From assembly GCF_964019485.1 (NCBI RefSeq), contig NZ_OZ026448.1, positions 620,001 through 684,000 on the forward strand: 64,000 bases of DNA. The letters are read 5' to 3'. A model generated the notes under the pieces. It searched no databases, had not been told where the DNA came from, and saw nothing but the letters and a program-made list of their open reading frames with translations. Positions 27,691 to 39,556 of the stretch are shown here, in pieces (the stretch's first letter is position 1; each line of letters opens with the position of its first letter). The translations under genes and the position numbers were made by a program. Source of the DNA: Spiroplasma endosymbiont of Agriotes lineatus. Lineage in GTDB: Bacteria > Bacillota_I > Bacilli_A > Mycoplasmatales > Nriv7.

Positions 27691-27787
27691 ATTTATTATT
27701 TATTTTCTAAATAAAATGATAATTAAATTGTCGTTGCTTTTCATTAAAAATTATTTAAATCTTTTCCTAACTAACAAAACTTTATGC
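27691..27787 (-). repeat. ~95-bp end repeat, inverted, closing the prophage B composite
   Basis: Contains tatttattttctaaataaaatg and ends aacaaaactttatgcgc. It is the inverted partner of the repeat at 5392-5493 and ends with the terminal repeat that starts prophage B at 24049. Confidence 0.65.
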
Positions 27788-27903
27788 GCCCAATAAATGA
27801 CAATAACAAGAAAAGAAAGGTTAGTTTAGTGATTAAATAATATAATTAGTTGATTGTTTTACTTCTTCAAAGAGCAATTACCTAAGAAAACTAAACGCGA
27901 CCC
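27788..27903 (+). mobile_element. UPF0236-type IS right-end remnant
   Basis: From aatgacaataacaagaaaag to ctaagaaaactaaacgcgacc, matching 52205-52318. Only the last ~115 bases of the element are left. Confidence 0.7.
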
Positions 27904-28310
27904 AAAAACGGTGCCGGAAACGGTAATGGTTTATGTTGATGGATCAAGAAACGTCCAAGCGCTATCCCTAATCGATGACGGCAAATCAATCCAAGAACAA
28001 ATAGGGAGGGCCTCGACCTCTCGCCATTAGAAGCAACCATTACACACTAACCTAACACTAAATAAAATAATCACGACCCCTATAACAACAAACAACGCCT
28101 TTCCTACAAACCAATACCGAAATACCACGGCATTTAAACAAGAGGACCGCATCCGTGTGTGGCGGGTGGTGGAACTAATATTAATATCGGTGACCTGTGT
28201 GCTTTCTGCAATGAAGGAAACATCATTGAAGCAGGAGCAGGAGGATGCAATATCCTGCGATAATTTGCAGTGCTCAACTGCAATGTGGGTTATAACATCT
28301 TAGAATTAAC
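27904..28310. other. G+C-rich island without a recognisable gene
   Basis: Sampled lines are about 50% G+C against ~25% around them. Readable fragments include VYVDGSRNVQALSLIDDG and GGGTNINIGDLCAFCNEGN on the plus strand, both ended by stops, and neither is recognised. It lies between an IS end and the lysS terminator, so foreign origin is likely. Confidence 0.5.
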
Positions 28311-28311
28311 A

Positions 28312-28347
28312 AAAAAGAGTAAGTAATTTAAATTACTTACTCTTTTT
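28312..28347 (-). terminator. lysS terminator
   Basis: A perfect stem: AAAAAGAGTAAGTAATTT and AAATTACTTACTCTTTTT are complementary, and T runs lie on either side. It lies directly after the lysS stop. Confidence 0.9.
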
Positions 28348-28352
28348 AATCC

Positions 28353-29840
<1,488 letters not shown>

Positions 29841-29891
29841 AAATTAACTTCTCCTTTAATTATTTTTTAAATTTTACTAGCGTCAATATGA

Positions 29892-29900
29892 ATTATATCA
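29892..29900 (-). promoter_or_regulatory. Extended -10 promoter of lysS
   Basis: TGATATAAT on the minus strand (TGn plus consensus TATAAT), 52 bases before the ATG. No good -35 box is visible. A UPF0236 IS remnant begins 35 bases further upstream. Confidence 0.5.
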
Positions 29901-29934
29901 CTAGCGCGTCCAAAAGGTAGTGCATATACCAAAT

Positions 29935-30145
29935 GGTCGCGTTTAGTTTTCTTAGGTATTGCTCTTTGAAGAAGTAAAACAATCAGCCAATTATATTATT
30001 TAATTACTAAACTAACCCCACCTTTCTTGTTATTGTCATTTTTATTCATTACCATTCTACATATTATTGAATTTTTACACAATAAAAATTATTAATATTA
30101 TTAAATTTTCACTAATATATATTAATTTATATTTTTACTTAATTA
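29935..30145 (-). mobile_element. UPF0236-type IS right-end remnant
   Basis: Starts ggtcgcgtttagttttcttagg and runs through the region complementary to 52130-52318, including the IS 3' untranslated DNA. It is cut at 30146-30150 by prophage B'. Confidence 0.75.
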
Positions 30146-30660
30146 AATCGGACTCATAAAGTTTTGTTAGGTAGGAAAACATTTGAATAAGTATTAAGGC
30201 AGTCAGTAATGATTGTCTTTTTATTTTATAAGATGTTAAAAATTTGTTCTTTGAAAATTAAATACAAGTGAATTAATAATGTTGGTATATATTAAAACAC
30301 GATAAATTGTGGGTGGTCGCAATAACCAAAAAAAGTTTACCAGTTAATAGATAACACCCTATTAGCTATAGCAATTTGTTTCGTTTTGCAATAAAAAAAT
30401 GAATGGGTGGATTTCCTAAAAATATACATGCTATTAAATTAGTTCCAAGGGGAGGATGCCGACATTAAAGTGTAGAAATTTCTATATAGGGAGATACTAA
30501 GTTTAAAATTATTAAAATCTTTATCTAATTAAAAAACAAAATTTAATAACAAAGCTTGTTAAACACTTAAATCTGCGATATATAAGTGTTTAAAAAACTA
30601 AGTTAACTAACAACTTAGTTAATATAACTTAGTTTATTTATAAAAGAAAGGTAATTTATT

Positions 30661-30987
30661 ATAAAAAACATTGAAAACATTTTCTTAAATACTAAAAAAT
30701 ATCTCTTAAAAGAAACACAAAACGCAATGTTTATTAAAGCACCAAAAATTCCGTGATTTAATGAACAAATCGGTGTTTGGTTTGCAAAACGATTTGTTTA
30801 TAAAGGAAAATATGAAAATTCGATTTGCATCGAAATAATCAAGAATAGTAAATATCAAATAATTTCAATTAATCAAAAAGAAAATGAAACCAAGTTAATT
30901 AAAGGACAAGAATTATTAAGCTTCTTCATTGCCGAAAAAGAAAACAACAAAAAAGATACAAATTATAACTATTTTAAAGGAGTTTAA
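30661..30987 (+). pseudogene. Type II first ORF with ATG changed to ATA (B')
   Basis: The frame is fully open and encodes 108 residues like the other copies (NIENIFLN, KRFVYKGKYENSICI, NYNYFKGV). The start reads ATAAAAAACATTG where B, C and the stub at 54581 have ATGAAAAACATTG. ATA initiation is rare but allowed in the mycoplasma code, so weak expression is not excluded. Confidence 0.65.
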
Positions 30988-30989
30988 AA

Positions 30990-31211
30990 ATGAATATTAC
31001 GATTGGAATAATATTTACTATTATTTGCATAATGTTATTGGCATATTTTGCTTATAAAGTTTATGCCAAAATAAAAATGCGAATTAAATATAAAAACACT
31101 ATTAAAAATAATACTGGTAATTTCACAAAAGATGAAAAAGTGTTTATTGCCCGCTTTGAAGAATGAGTTAAAGCTCCTAATTCAAAAGAAAATAACGCGA
31201 GTAAAAAATAA
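30990..31211 (+). CDS. Type II small membrane protein (B')
   Basis: 73 residues: an N-terminal span (GIIFTIICIMLLAYFAYKVY), then a basic tail with NFTKDEKVFIARFEEWVKAP. AAGGAG lies upstream; the stop overlaps the next start (TAATG). Confidence 0.7.
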
Positions 31212-31372
31212 TGTTTTGAGAAATTATTATGGAATTTTTAGAACTGTTTATTTCGATGGAAAAAATGCCTGCACAGGCTGCATTTATTGCCGGATTAATT
31301 ATTATCATTACTTTTCTTTTCGCCTTAATTTCAATTATGTATTTACCGATAAAAATGATTTTTGGGCGATAA
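31211..31372 (+). CDS. Type II 53-residue membrane protein (B')
   Basis: MFWEIIMEFLELFISMEKMP, then a single membrane span and IKMIFGR at the end. It matches 42204-42365. The second ATG (31229) is an alternative start. Confidence 0.65.
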
Positions 31373-31375
31373 AAA

Positions 31376-31612
31376 ATGACAGTAAATTTAAAAGAATTTA
31401 ATTGAGAATAAATTAAACAAACTTTCTGAGATTTATTTATTCAAATTACAACTATTCCGGATCATATTAGTGGTGGTAAAGAAATTGATTTAACCAAAGC
31501 ACCACTTTGACTTTTAATAGCAAACATTGCTTTTTGATTTTTAACCGCGATTATGGTGTGATTTATTCTAATGCTACTTTGAAAAACCATATTAGTCATT
31601 ATCATTATTTAG
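31376..31612 (+). pseudogene. Type II gene 4 with nonsense codon (B')
   Basis: MTVNLKEFNWE is followed by TAA where prophage C has CAA (Gln 12). The rest is still in frame (WDLFIQITTIPDHISGGKEI, WLLIANIAFW). The following basic-protein gene (homologue of 42611-42745) has lost its first half; only the remnant around 31620-31710 is left. Confidence 0.7.
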
Positions 31613-31717
31613 ATAAGGAAAAAACACAATCGTGTTAAGGTTAATCGTGTTTTAACAAATTTAAGAAAAACTTTGAATATAAATGACGACTGCTTTAAAA
31701 AGAAAGGGGGTGATTAT

Positions 31718-31981
31718 ATGATTGGAACTTTCTTAACAGAAGCACCAGCAGTAACAAAAATAACAGCTAGTGATGCGATGACTAAATTATGAAACGCGAT
31801 TATAACAGCGTTTACTAAAATGTGAGAAATTATTGCTGTTAATATGACACAAGTCGGTAACTTCTTTGCTGATTACTGAATCTTCATTTTTCCATTTATT
31901 TTGGTAATATTCTTTATTTGCTTTAAAATGTTTGAAAAATTACTTGGCGCAGTCAGAGTCAGTCCGCTAACAAAAAAATAA
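31718..31981 (+). CDS. Plectrovirus major coat protein (B')
   Basis: 87 residues; ATG after AAAGGGGG. Nearly identical to the prophage C coat (MIGTFLTEAPAVTKITASDA, NFFADYW, FKMFEKLLGAV). A 10-base insertion near 31965 changes the C-terminus from GAVR-stop to GAVRVSPLTKK. It has an amphipathic N-terminal helix and one C-terminal span, as expected for a filamentous-phage coat subunit. Confidence 0.75.
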
Positions 31982-31994
31982 AGTGAGGTGCAAG

Positions 31995-32989
31995 ATGAAA
32001 TTTTGCAAATGAATAATAGAAAAAAATAACCATTTTATTGAATTGAATCGCACTTCATTTTTAATTTTATGACATTGCGGAGCAATTTGATATATTTACA
32101 ACGGTTATTTTAAAAATATTGTAAGTTATTTATTTTTAGCAGGTTGTATTTTAATTTTCTTTTTTAAAATCGGTAATTTAACACAAATTAACAAAGTTAT
32201 TAATTTCTTAAAAAATTCACCGTTAAATATTGTGATTGGTTCATTAGGAACTGGAAAAAACCGCCCTTCTAGTATTCTAGTATACGCATTAAAATTACTA
32301 AAAAAGAAGAAATATCACATCGCATCAACCTTTCCATTACTAGAAACCCAAAAATTAAGTTTAGGCCATATGGGATTATTAGACTTTGATTATCCGGTAT
32401 TGCCAGACAAAACCTTACTGTTATGAGATGAAACCAATTTATTTTTAGAAGGAACGGATTGAGAAAAAAATAATGCCAAAAACGAAGAAACCGGTATCCA
32501 AGAATATTTCGCTCTGGCACGCCATTTTGGTCATATTGTGCTTGCTAGCGGTCAAAGAGATAAACATATTTAAGTTAAAGTTCGTAATATTGCCAATAAT
32601 GTGATTATTGGTATTCGTAAAAAACCCGTTAATATTTTTCGTCCCTACTTAAAAGTCATCTATGGTACCTTTACGAGCATTGAAGAATATGAACGCTGAC
32701 GAAACACCTTAATTGATGCTAAAAATAGCAAAAAGGTTCACCACATTAAATATCGTGATATTCCCGAACTTGATATTTATTTTTTTAAACTAAAAATTCC
32801 TCTGCCAATACTTAACACTTACAATTATTTTTACCTAGCATTTTTAAGAGATTACTTAAATTCAAAAGTAAATCCTGACTATGATATGAAGACAAATACT
32901 ATACTGACACAGCAATTGATTTAGAAGACTTGGAATACTTAAAAATGAATAAATTTAGCAAATTTTTAAGAAAAATGAAAGAAAAATAA
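31995..32989 (+). pseudogene. Zot-like assembly ATPase, inactivated (B')
   Basis: The homologue of 43032-44015. An insertion changes the Walker A from GTGKTAFLVYA to GTGKNRPSSILVYA. The Trp in KHIWVKV is TAA, and a frameshift follows near 32885. LLLWDETNLFLEGTDWEKNN and RKKPVNIFRPYLKVIYG are still readable. Confidence 0.8.
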
Positions 32990-33305
32990 CGGTTAATTCC
33001 GTTTTTAGTAGTGTCAGTTATTTGGTAGACATTAACTTAATTAAGTTGAGCTTTATTTAATATTTTTGTTTCATTATCAGTGCAATTCCAATAACAATCA
33101 TAATTCAGAAAAAATTGCCCTTGGTGTAAAACCAAATAAAAAACTCAAATATATTATATACAAGAGTTTCAAACACCTTATAAAAATTTTAAAGAAACTT
33201 TTTCGGCGGTTCAACTATTTATCATATTTCACTTCCTTTCTAAATATTGTCGCTACTAAAAACGCAATCAACCACAACATTATTTTGCTCTATGAAAGAA
33301 ACAAT
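32990..33305. other. ~315-bp insertion of unknown origin in prophage B'
   Basis: Absent from prophage C, where the ATPase and next gene are 6 bases apart; the motif atgaaagaaa lies on both sides. On the minus strand a short reading MLWLIAFLVATIFRKEVKYD has a ribosome-binding-site-like sequence near its end. A plus-strand reading from 33066 has no support. Source not identified. Confidence 0.45.
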
Positions 33306-33310
33306 AAAAA

Positions 33311-33610
33311 ATGGAAAATCTCGCAAAAATGGCCGACTTTCTCGCTCAAATGCTTTATAAAGTTTTTGACTTAATTTGAAGTTTAGAAGTATCAGGAACG
33401 AATATTCAACTAATATTTCCTTTATTCTTAACGCTGGCTGTAGAATTTCTTATGGCAATTATTCTCGGTTTTGGTAGTCAACAAGTTAATTTAGAAAAAC
33501 AACGCCAATATGCTGTTAAAAATAAGGGGCGTTTAAGTGCGTGAGGAAAAGCTAAAAAACAAATAAAACCAATAAAAACAAAACAAGGTAACCAAAAATG
33601 TTTAAACTAA
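33311..33610 (+). CDS. Type II membrane protein after the ATPase (B')
   Basis: MENLAKMADFLAQMLYKVFD, one strong membrane span and a basic tail, as 44022-44306. The stop TAA of prophage C is CAA here, so the protein runs 5 residues further and overlaps the next gene by 13 bases. Confidence 0.65.
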
Positions 33611-33846
33611 TTATTATTTTTATCTTAATAACTGTTCTCGGACTTTTAGCTGGTAGTCATTTTGAAACTTTAACAAACTATATTAGTGAAGGGCTTGCCA
33701 ATTTCCAAAGATTTATTACTAGTAATTTAACAATTTTAGAATTATTTAAACCAATGGCCTGAACGTTTTCGCAACACCCAATCTTTACCATTCTGGGTGT
33801 CACTTGTGTATTTATTGCTTTATTTATTGTGATTAAAGGACGATAA
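33598..33846 (+). CDS. Type II two-span membrane protein, 82 residues (B')
   Basis: An N-terminal span (LIIIFILITVLGLLAGSHF), a loop with LFKPMAWTFSQHP, and a second span ending VIKGR. The prophage C homologue differs at only a few residues. Confidence 0.7.
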
Positions 33847-33868
33847 AAAATATGAAAGGAGAATAAAA

Positions 33869-34261
33869 ATGAAAAAACTTTTAGCAAAATTATTTAAAAA
33901 AGATAATTCAAAAGAAAAAATGCCATTAAAATTAAAAATTAAAAATTCTTTTAAAAAACAGTGGTTAAAAATGGTATTAAGTATCATTTTCATCTTTATA
34001 AGTTTATTAATTTGTGCATTAACAGTAATTGATACTAAATGAATAACTGGAACAATTAAAGAATTTAATGATTTTATGAATGAAGAGATGGTTGATTTCT
34101 TTGGCAAGTTCAATAGTGGTATTATGCTGGCGGGAATATTTGTTTTTTGATGAGGCGGAGCAATATATTTTGCAATTAAATTTGAAAAATTAATCCGCTT
34201 TATTATTCAGAAAATTAAAGCAAAAAGAGTTTTGAAAAATGAAATCAAACAAACTCATTAA
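33869..34261 (+). CDS. Type II two-span membrane protein, 130 residues (B')
   Basis: Basic N-terminus (MKKLLAKLFKKDNSKEKMPL), two spans, a Gly/Trp motif FVFWWGGAIYF, and a basic tail. AAAGGAG upstream. Equivalent to 44580-44972. Confidence 0.7.
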
Positions 34262-34502
34262 TTCTTTAAAAAAATATTGATGGAGAATTTTACCTTACAT
34301 TTTTATGATTATTATCTTTTTCGCCCCCTTTTTAAAATTGGAAATTAATGATTTGAAATTATTATATGAAAAATTTGAAGCATTAATTTCATTTATGATA
34401 CTAGGGTGTTTAGATATATGCATTACAATAGCGGTAATTATGAACTTTAGCATTGAGTTGAGTGTGAGTGACTTATTAAAAAAATCAAAGCTAAAAGAAT
34501 AA
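34239..34502 (+). CDS. Type II two-span membrane protein, 87 residues (B')
   Basis: MKSNKLINSLKKYWWRILPY, two spans, and a Lys-rich end. It overlaps the previous gene by 23 bases in another frame, as in prophage C. The type I phages lack it. Confidence 0.65.
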
Positions 34503-34537
34503 TAAAAAATAAAATATTTTAAAAAGGAGTGATAAAA

Positions 34538-35050
34538 ATGTTTATGAAAATATTTACCGTGTTAATTATTAGTTTCAATAACATTTTTACCATTCCACAA
34601 AACATTAATAATGACAAAGCAACAGCACAATCACTAATTAGAAGTAAAAGGCAAAATAATGAATCATACGAATTAAACTTAAAAAAATCAAAATTAACAC
34701 TTAAATCATCAAAAGATGACAACAGCAAGTGAAATCAAAAATGAGAAACAAAAGTTAATGTAGAAAATGAATTTATGCCCAAAAACTTGCCTCCACGAAC
34801 GAAACTTAATGATTGAAAATTTTATGTTGACAAAAATGACAAGATTACACTACCAATATTAAAATCATTAGAATATGATTTAAATTGAGAAAAAAACAGT
34901 GAACCAAGATATTAAGAAAATAAAGATTTTTTATCATATCAAAATAAAAAATTAAAAAACATAAAAATGAAAGTACAAGAATGAGATAAAAATGAAAGAT
35001 ATGCCAAATGAAAAATATTAGAATTTAAAACTGAATTTAAAAATAATTAA
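34538..35050 (+). pseudogene. Attachment protein N-terminus fused to lipoprotein C-terminus (B')
   Basis: The start is that of the surface protein in prophage C: signal segment MFMKIFTVLIISFNNIF, then SLIRSKRQNNESYEL. The end, KILEFKTEFKNN-stop, is that of the separate lipoprotein, whereas the surface protein continues LEFDAQSETKP. About 2.2 kb between the two repeats seen in C are missing. In addition, a Trp codon is TAA at 34913. It is a recombination scar. Confidence 0.8.
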
Positions 35051-35051
35051 A

Positions 35052-35253
35052 AGGGACTTTACAATTAACCGTGTCTTTTAAGTCTCTAAGTAATTAACTT
35101 AAATTCACTCTGTCTTCAAATTTTACTTCTAAAAAATAATCAGCAACTTTATCAATTGTATCAGGGGGTTTTTGCTTTTTTATAATTTTTTGTTCTACTT
35201 CTTTTGAATAGAATTCAGAATGAATTATTGAGACACAGAATTTTGGACAGGCT
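35052..35253 (-). mobile_element. Internally deleted IS256 element (~200 bp)
   Basis: The left-end sequence (gtgtctcttaag-like, ttcactctgtcttcaaatttta) joins directly to the right-end part (atcagcaactttatcaattg... gagacacagaattttggacagg). It keeps both ends and loses the transposase. Confidence 0.75.
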
Positions 35254-35406
35254 CAACATTTTCGCGATTACTATATTGATAATTAATTAAATTAGGTGTT
35301 ACTAGTTATGTTCCTAACAAAGAAAAAACGATTAAATTTTTTATCACTTAAACCAACCCCTTTTATTTTATTATACAATTATGTTCAATTAATTTAAATA
35401 TTTTAA

Positions 35407-38400
35407 TTAATCATTTATTTTTAAAGCTTCAATTGGATTGACGCGTTTTAAAATAAATCAACCAACAACAAATGTAATCACATAAATCGTTAAAATAATC
35501 ACTAAAACCGCAAATATTAGTCCTCAATTAAAGTAAAATGGCATAACTCAAGTTGAATTCAATGCTAAATAATTAACTAACTGATTCATAATTACCCACG
35601 CTATAGGAAAACCAATAACAAAAGCAATAAACACAATGGGTAAATACATTCCTAATGTTAGTCAATTAATTTTATAATCACTATAACCAATAACTTTCAT
35701 TGTTGCAATTAACCGACTATTTTCGGTAATAATTATATTAGAAGTAATTAAAATTGTCACAAATGATATTAATAAAGAAATCATCATAAAAGCCCATAAT
35801 ATTGAATCGGCAATACCTTTAATTTCATCAAATACCGATTGATGTGTTGCGATCGGCATTGCAAAAGCAATTGCTCCTTGTCCTAATCCAATATACTTTT
35901 GAACTAAATCACCAGAAATTTTATCCTTAGTAGTTACCATGCCATTTAATGTTAATTGCGTAAAATCACCATACATTTGCGCCACACTAATACTATCAGT
36001 AATATCAGTAATATTTTTATTTAATGAAAATTTAGCATTAAACAAAGGAAACATTGCCTGCACAGCCTCATCATAAGTCATATTAGGAAATCTTTGCTTA
36101 AATTCTGTTGTTGTATCATTAACAAAGTGAGTAACTTCTTGAAATAAATCTTTAATTTTCTGATAATGTTCTGAAAGCTCTCAACTTTTACCTTTTTCAA
36201 TATAACCCAGCATCACATCAGCATCATATTTAGGTAAAAACATTTTAGGATCACCATAACCTTCTTGGATACCAATAACGCACATTTTTTGATTTTGATT
36301 ATCTTCAGTTTTAATATAAACATCACCACTAGTAATTTTCTCATACATTGCCGAAGGGAGATCACTGATTGAAAAATACAATCCTATTTCTTCTGTAATA
36401 TCATTATTTGTCACTTGTTGGAAACCAGTACTTAATTCTTTTAGATTCCATTTTTTAAGGTCAACAATCTTGCTATCAGCTGTGACAGCTTTAGAATATA
36501 ATGATTTCTTATTAGGGTTAATATCTAAAATATCACCTTGATTAATTTGCAAATGTTTAGCAATGGTTTGATTAATAACTACAGGAACAATTTCCGCATT
36601 AAGCGAATGATTTTCATACATTGCTTCTAAAAGATTATTATTATCTTTATCTAACAAAAGATTCATTTTACTACTTCGTTCAATACCATAAGCTTTAAGC
36701 TTTAACATTTTTTTATTTTCATAAGTAATATTACCATGGGAAATTGTTTCAATATTAGGCTTAAAATAAGTTGCTAACTCGTCTTCATCAGGATTATAAA
36801 GCGTCAATCCAAATTGAATATTAAATGTTTTAGTAAGTCCTAAATCATTAGCAATTGCTTTCAATTTTATTATCACCTTATTTAAATACCGATTTCATTG
36901 TTCATCATTTTCATTTGGCTTAGCATTTTGACCATTATTAAGTCGCTTTTTAATTTCCTCATAAATTTTTAACACCACATCATAACTTTTTTTATAATCA
37001 GCATCATTAGTAGCAGCAACATTCATTTCATTAATAAAGACATTATTTTCTTGTAAAGTTAACGGATTACCATTAGTAAATTCTGCAGCAGGATTCATTA
37101 AATCTCCTGAATGCAAAATATCAATTGCTAAACTAACTTCAATTTTTCTTAAAGTTAATTCTAATGATGATAACTTACTACGAACAAAATAAGGCGACTT
37201 TTTGGTGGTACCAATAATGATGCAATCAGTAATTGCATATTTTGCCTTCTCGGCTTCTGTTTTATCTTTCCAACCATCAACCGCCAACACGCAAGTAATA
37301 TTTTTAAATATTGTTAATTTAGCTGTCGGTTCTAACTTCGTTAAAATTGAATTAAGGTAAAAATTTAAATCAAAAAAACGATAATTTAAAGTTGCAAGCC
37401 TTACTAATTCTAAGTCTTCCGGGCGATATCGTTTTACATTCGGCTTGATTTCCTTTTCAACCATTAATTTTGGTGAATAAAGATCACCATCAATTCCTTG
37501 TTGATTATTTTTAATTTCTGGATTATAAACACCATATGATGAAAGCATTGAATTTCAAATTGGAATTTCATATTCAGTAATTGATTCATAATTAATTCCC
37601 TTATAAGTTGCGGTTCGCATATTTTGTAAAGCTTTTGGTCCCGTGATTGAAAATGTTAATAACAATGTTGCTGAAACCATTGTAATCATTACTGTTAACA
37701 TTTTTGTAATTGATTTTGAAAAAACTGCTCAACGAAACCGAGTTGTAAATCGTTTGCCACGATTTAAATAATTAAATCATCTTGTTAAAATCGTTTCGCC
37801 CATATTTTCTTCCGGATGCAATAATTTTAAAGGGCTACCTTTAATATATCAAATTGATGCCACAATTGTTATTAAACCTAATAAAAAAAAAGTTCCACCA
37901 ATTGAAAATAATAATGATAACCAATTAAAACTAAATTTCTCTAATGGAAGCATAAAATATCAATTAAATACACTTATAATAGGAATTTGTAAAAAAATAC
38001 CAACTAAATACCCAATAATTCCCCCAACAATAGCAGCAATTAATGGATATACTAAAAAACCTTGAGCAATACTAAACGAAGAATAACCCAAACTTTTTAA
38101 AACTCCAATTTGCGTACGAGAATTTTGAACCCGTTTTTTTGTTACTAATGCAATCACAAATCCTGTAATGATAAGCACCATTAATAACAAAGCAATTGCC
38201 ATAATTTGATAAGCAACCAAAATTTTTTTTAGCGTATTAACACGACCATTAAAATCATATTCAGCATAATTGGCATCATTAACCGCAAATACAAAATTAT
38301 TATTACTATCATTACTAAGAAAATAATCTTGTAATTGTTTTTGAATTAAGGAAATATTTTGTTCACTACCAGCGCCTCACTGAGCAACAAAATATCCTTC

Positions 38401-39240
38401 ATGATCAACTTCAGAAGTTAACGAAATTTTTTCAACACTTTTATTGTATTGTCATTTAATACCTTTTTCAATTAATTGCGTATTATTAGGACTAAAAAGT
38501 CCTAATTGATGAGGATGAACAAATGCCACAGCCTCACGCACTTGATTAGGAATTGGCGTTGTTAAATCAAGTTGGGGAAACATATAATCAACAGAAGCTC
38601 CCAATCCTACAATTTCTAAAGCATTATTATCAGGATTATTAACATCACACTGTTTTGACTGTAAACAAATAATATCACCAACACGATATTTATTTTCATT
38701 AGCAAACTCAGGTGATAACACGACTTCCTGCTCGGTTTCAATATTGCGACCTTCAGTAATAACTAACTTATCGATCGTATCTTGAATATCATAAGCAATA
38801 ACTTTAAACAAACTTACATTATTATCAATAACACGAGAAACCATTCGTCCTTCACGATATGCAAACACAAAATTATTATTTATTTCATTAGCAAGTCTTA
38901 CTTTTTTCATTGCTCATTGAACATAAGCAGTTTTCTCAACTAATACCTTTTGAATATTAACATCAGTTTCATCAGCTTCTTTTCCCGGAATCCGATTTTT
39001 ATTTCTTAAATCAATAACAAAATGATGCAAATTAGATGAAGTAATAAAATTCTCATAAGAATTATTAATTTTTTGTGTCGTTGTATACATTAAAGTAAAA
39101 ATAACTGCCGTTAAAACTATTAAAAGGACTAACCCAATCATTTGAATCTTATTTATTAAAACTGATTTAAAAGCGTTTTTAAGAATATAATAATTTTTGA
39201 GTTTTCCAAGATTAAAATCTTGTAGCTTCCTTTTTTCCAC
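35407..39240 (-). CDS. Large FtsX-family ABC transporter permease
   Basis: 1277 residues, open only with TGA as Trp. A GTG at 39240 is preceded by AAAGGAG at 7 bases; the in-frame ATG at 39282 lacks a ribosome-binding site. The layout is an N-terminal span (IQMIGLVLLIVLTAVIFTLM), a large extracellular domain (~350 residues), and three spans with the FtsX hallmark (RVQNSRTQIGVLKSLGYSS). Another span, a second extracellular domain (~500 residues), and a second FtsX core (NSRLIATMKVIGYSDYKIN) follow, ending KRVNPIEALKIND. Such MacB/LolC-type permeases export or release lipoproteins or peptides with a separate ATPase, which is not in this window. No lesion seen. Confidence 0.9.
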
Positions 39241-39339
39241 TATTAAACTCCTTTTAAATATGTTACCCTGCTTTTTTCGCATTGTTTAGATTATACATTA
39301 AAAAATTCTATTCTTGAAATTCCTTAATTTTAAAGAAAA

Positions 39340-39540
39340 ACAATCACAATTTAATTATCATTTTATTTAGAAAATAAATAATAAGACAAAATATTTAATA
39401 TTAATAAACATAATCTCAATAAAAGGTTATAAAAACTAAAAAAAACGTTTATAAAAACAACATTAAAATAAGTTTTTACAACAAAAATCATACATAAGAA
39501 ATATATACTTAATTTGAATATTAGACTTGTTACATAACCT
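39340..39540 (-). repeat. Partial inverted copy of the 305-bp element
   Basis: caatttaattatcattttatttag through catacataagaaatatatactt is the complement of the interior of 5855-6159 and 39919-40223. Both terminal repeats are missing. A hydrophobic minus-strand reading crosses it but recurs only with the repeat. Confidence 0.6.
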
Positions 39541-39556
39541 TTAATTTTATCTATTT

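Larger units (their letters stand above)
30150..35050 (+). mobile_element. Type II plectrovirus prophage B', decayed
   Basis: Starts ggactcataaagttttgttagg; the leader and genes are in the same order as prophage C. Genes 2, 3, coat and four membrane proteins are open. Gene 1 has lost its ATG, and gene 4, the basic protein and the ATPase are disrupted. The surface-protein body is deleted. It ends in an internally deleted IS256 element. Confidence 0.85.

Noticed and set aside
33066-33374. 102-residue plus-strand ORF in prophage B'
   Set aside because: It runs from an unexplained insertion into the next phage gene in the wrong frame, without a ribosome-binding site or homologue among the other copies.
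35407-39240. Several separate permease and lipoprotein-like ORFs
   Set aside because: All share one frame, and the gaps contain only TGA codons between recognisable FtsX regions, so this is one gene.
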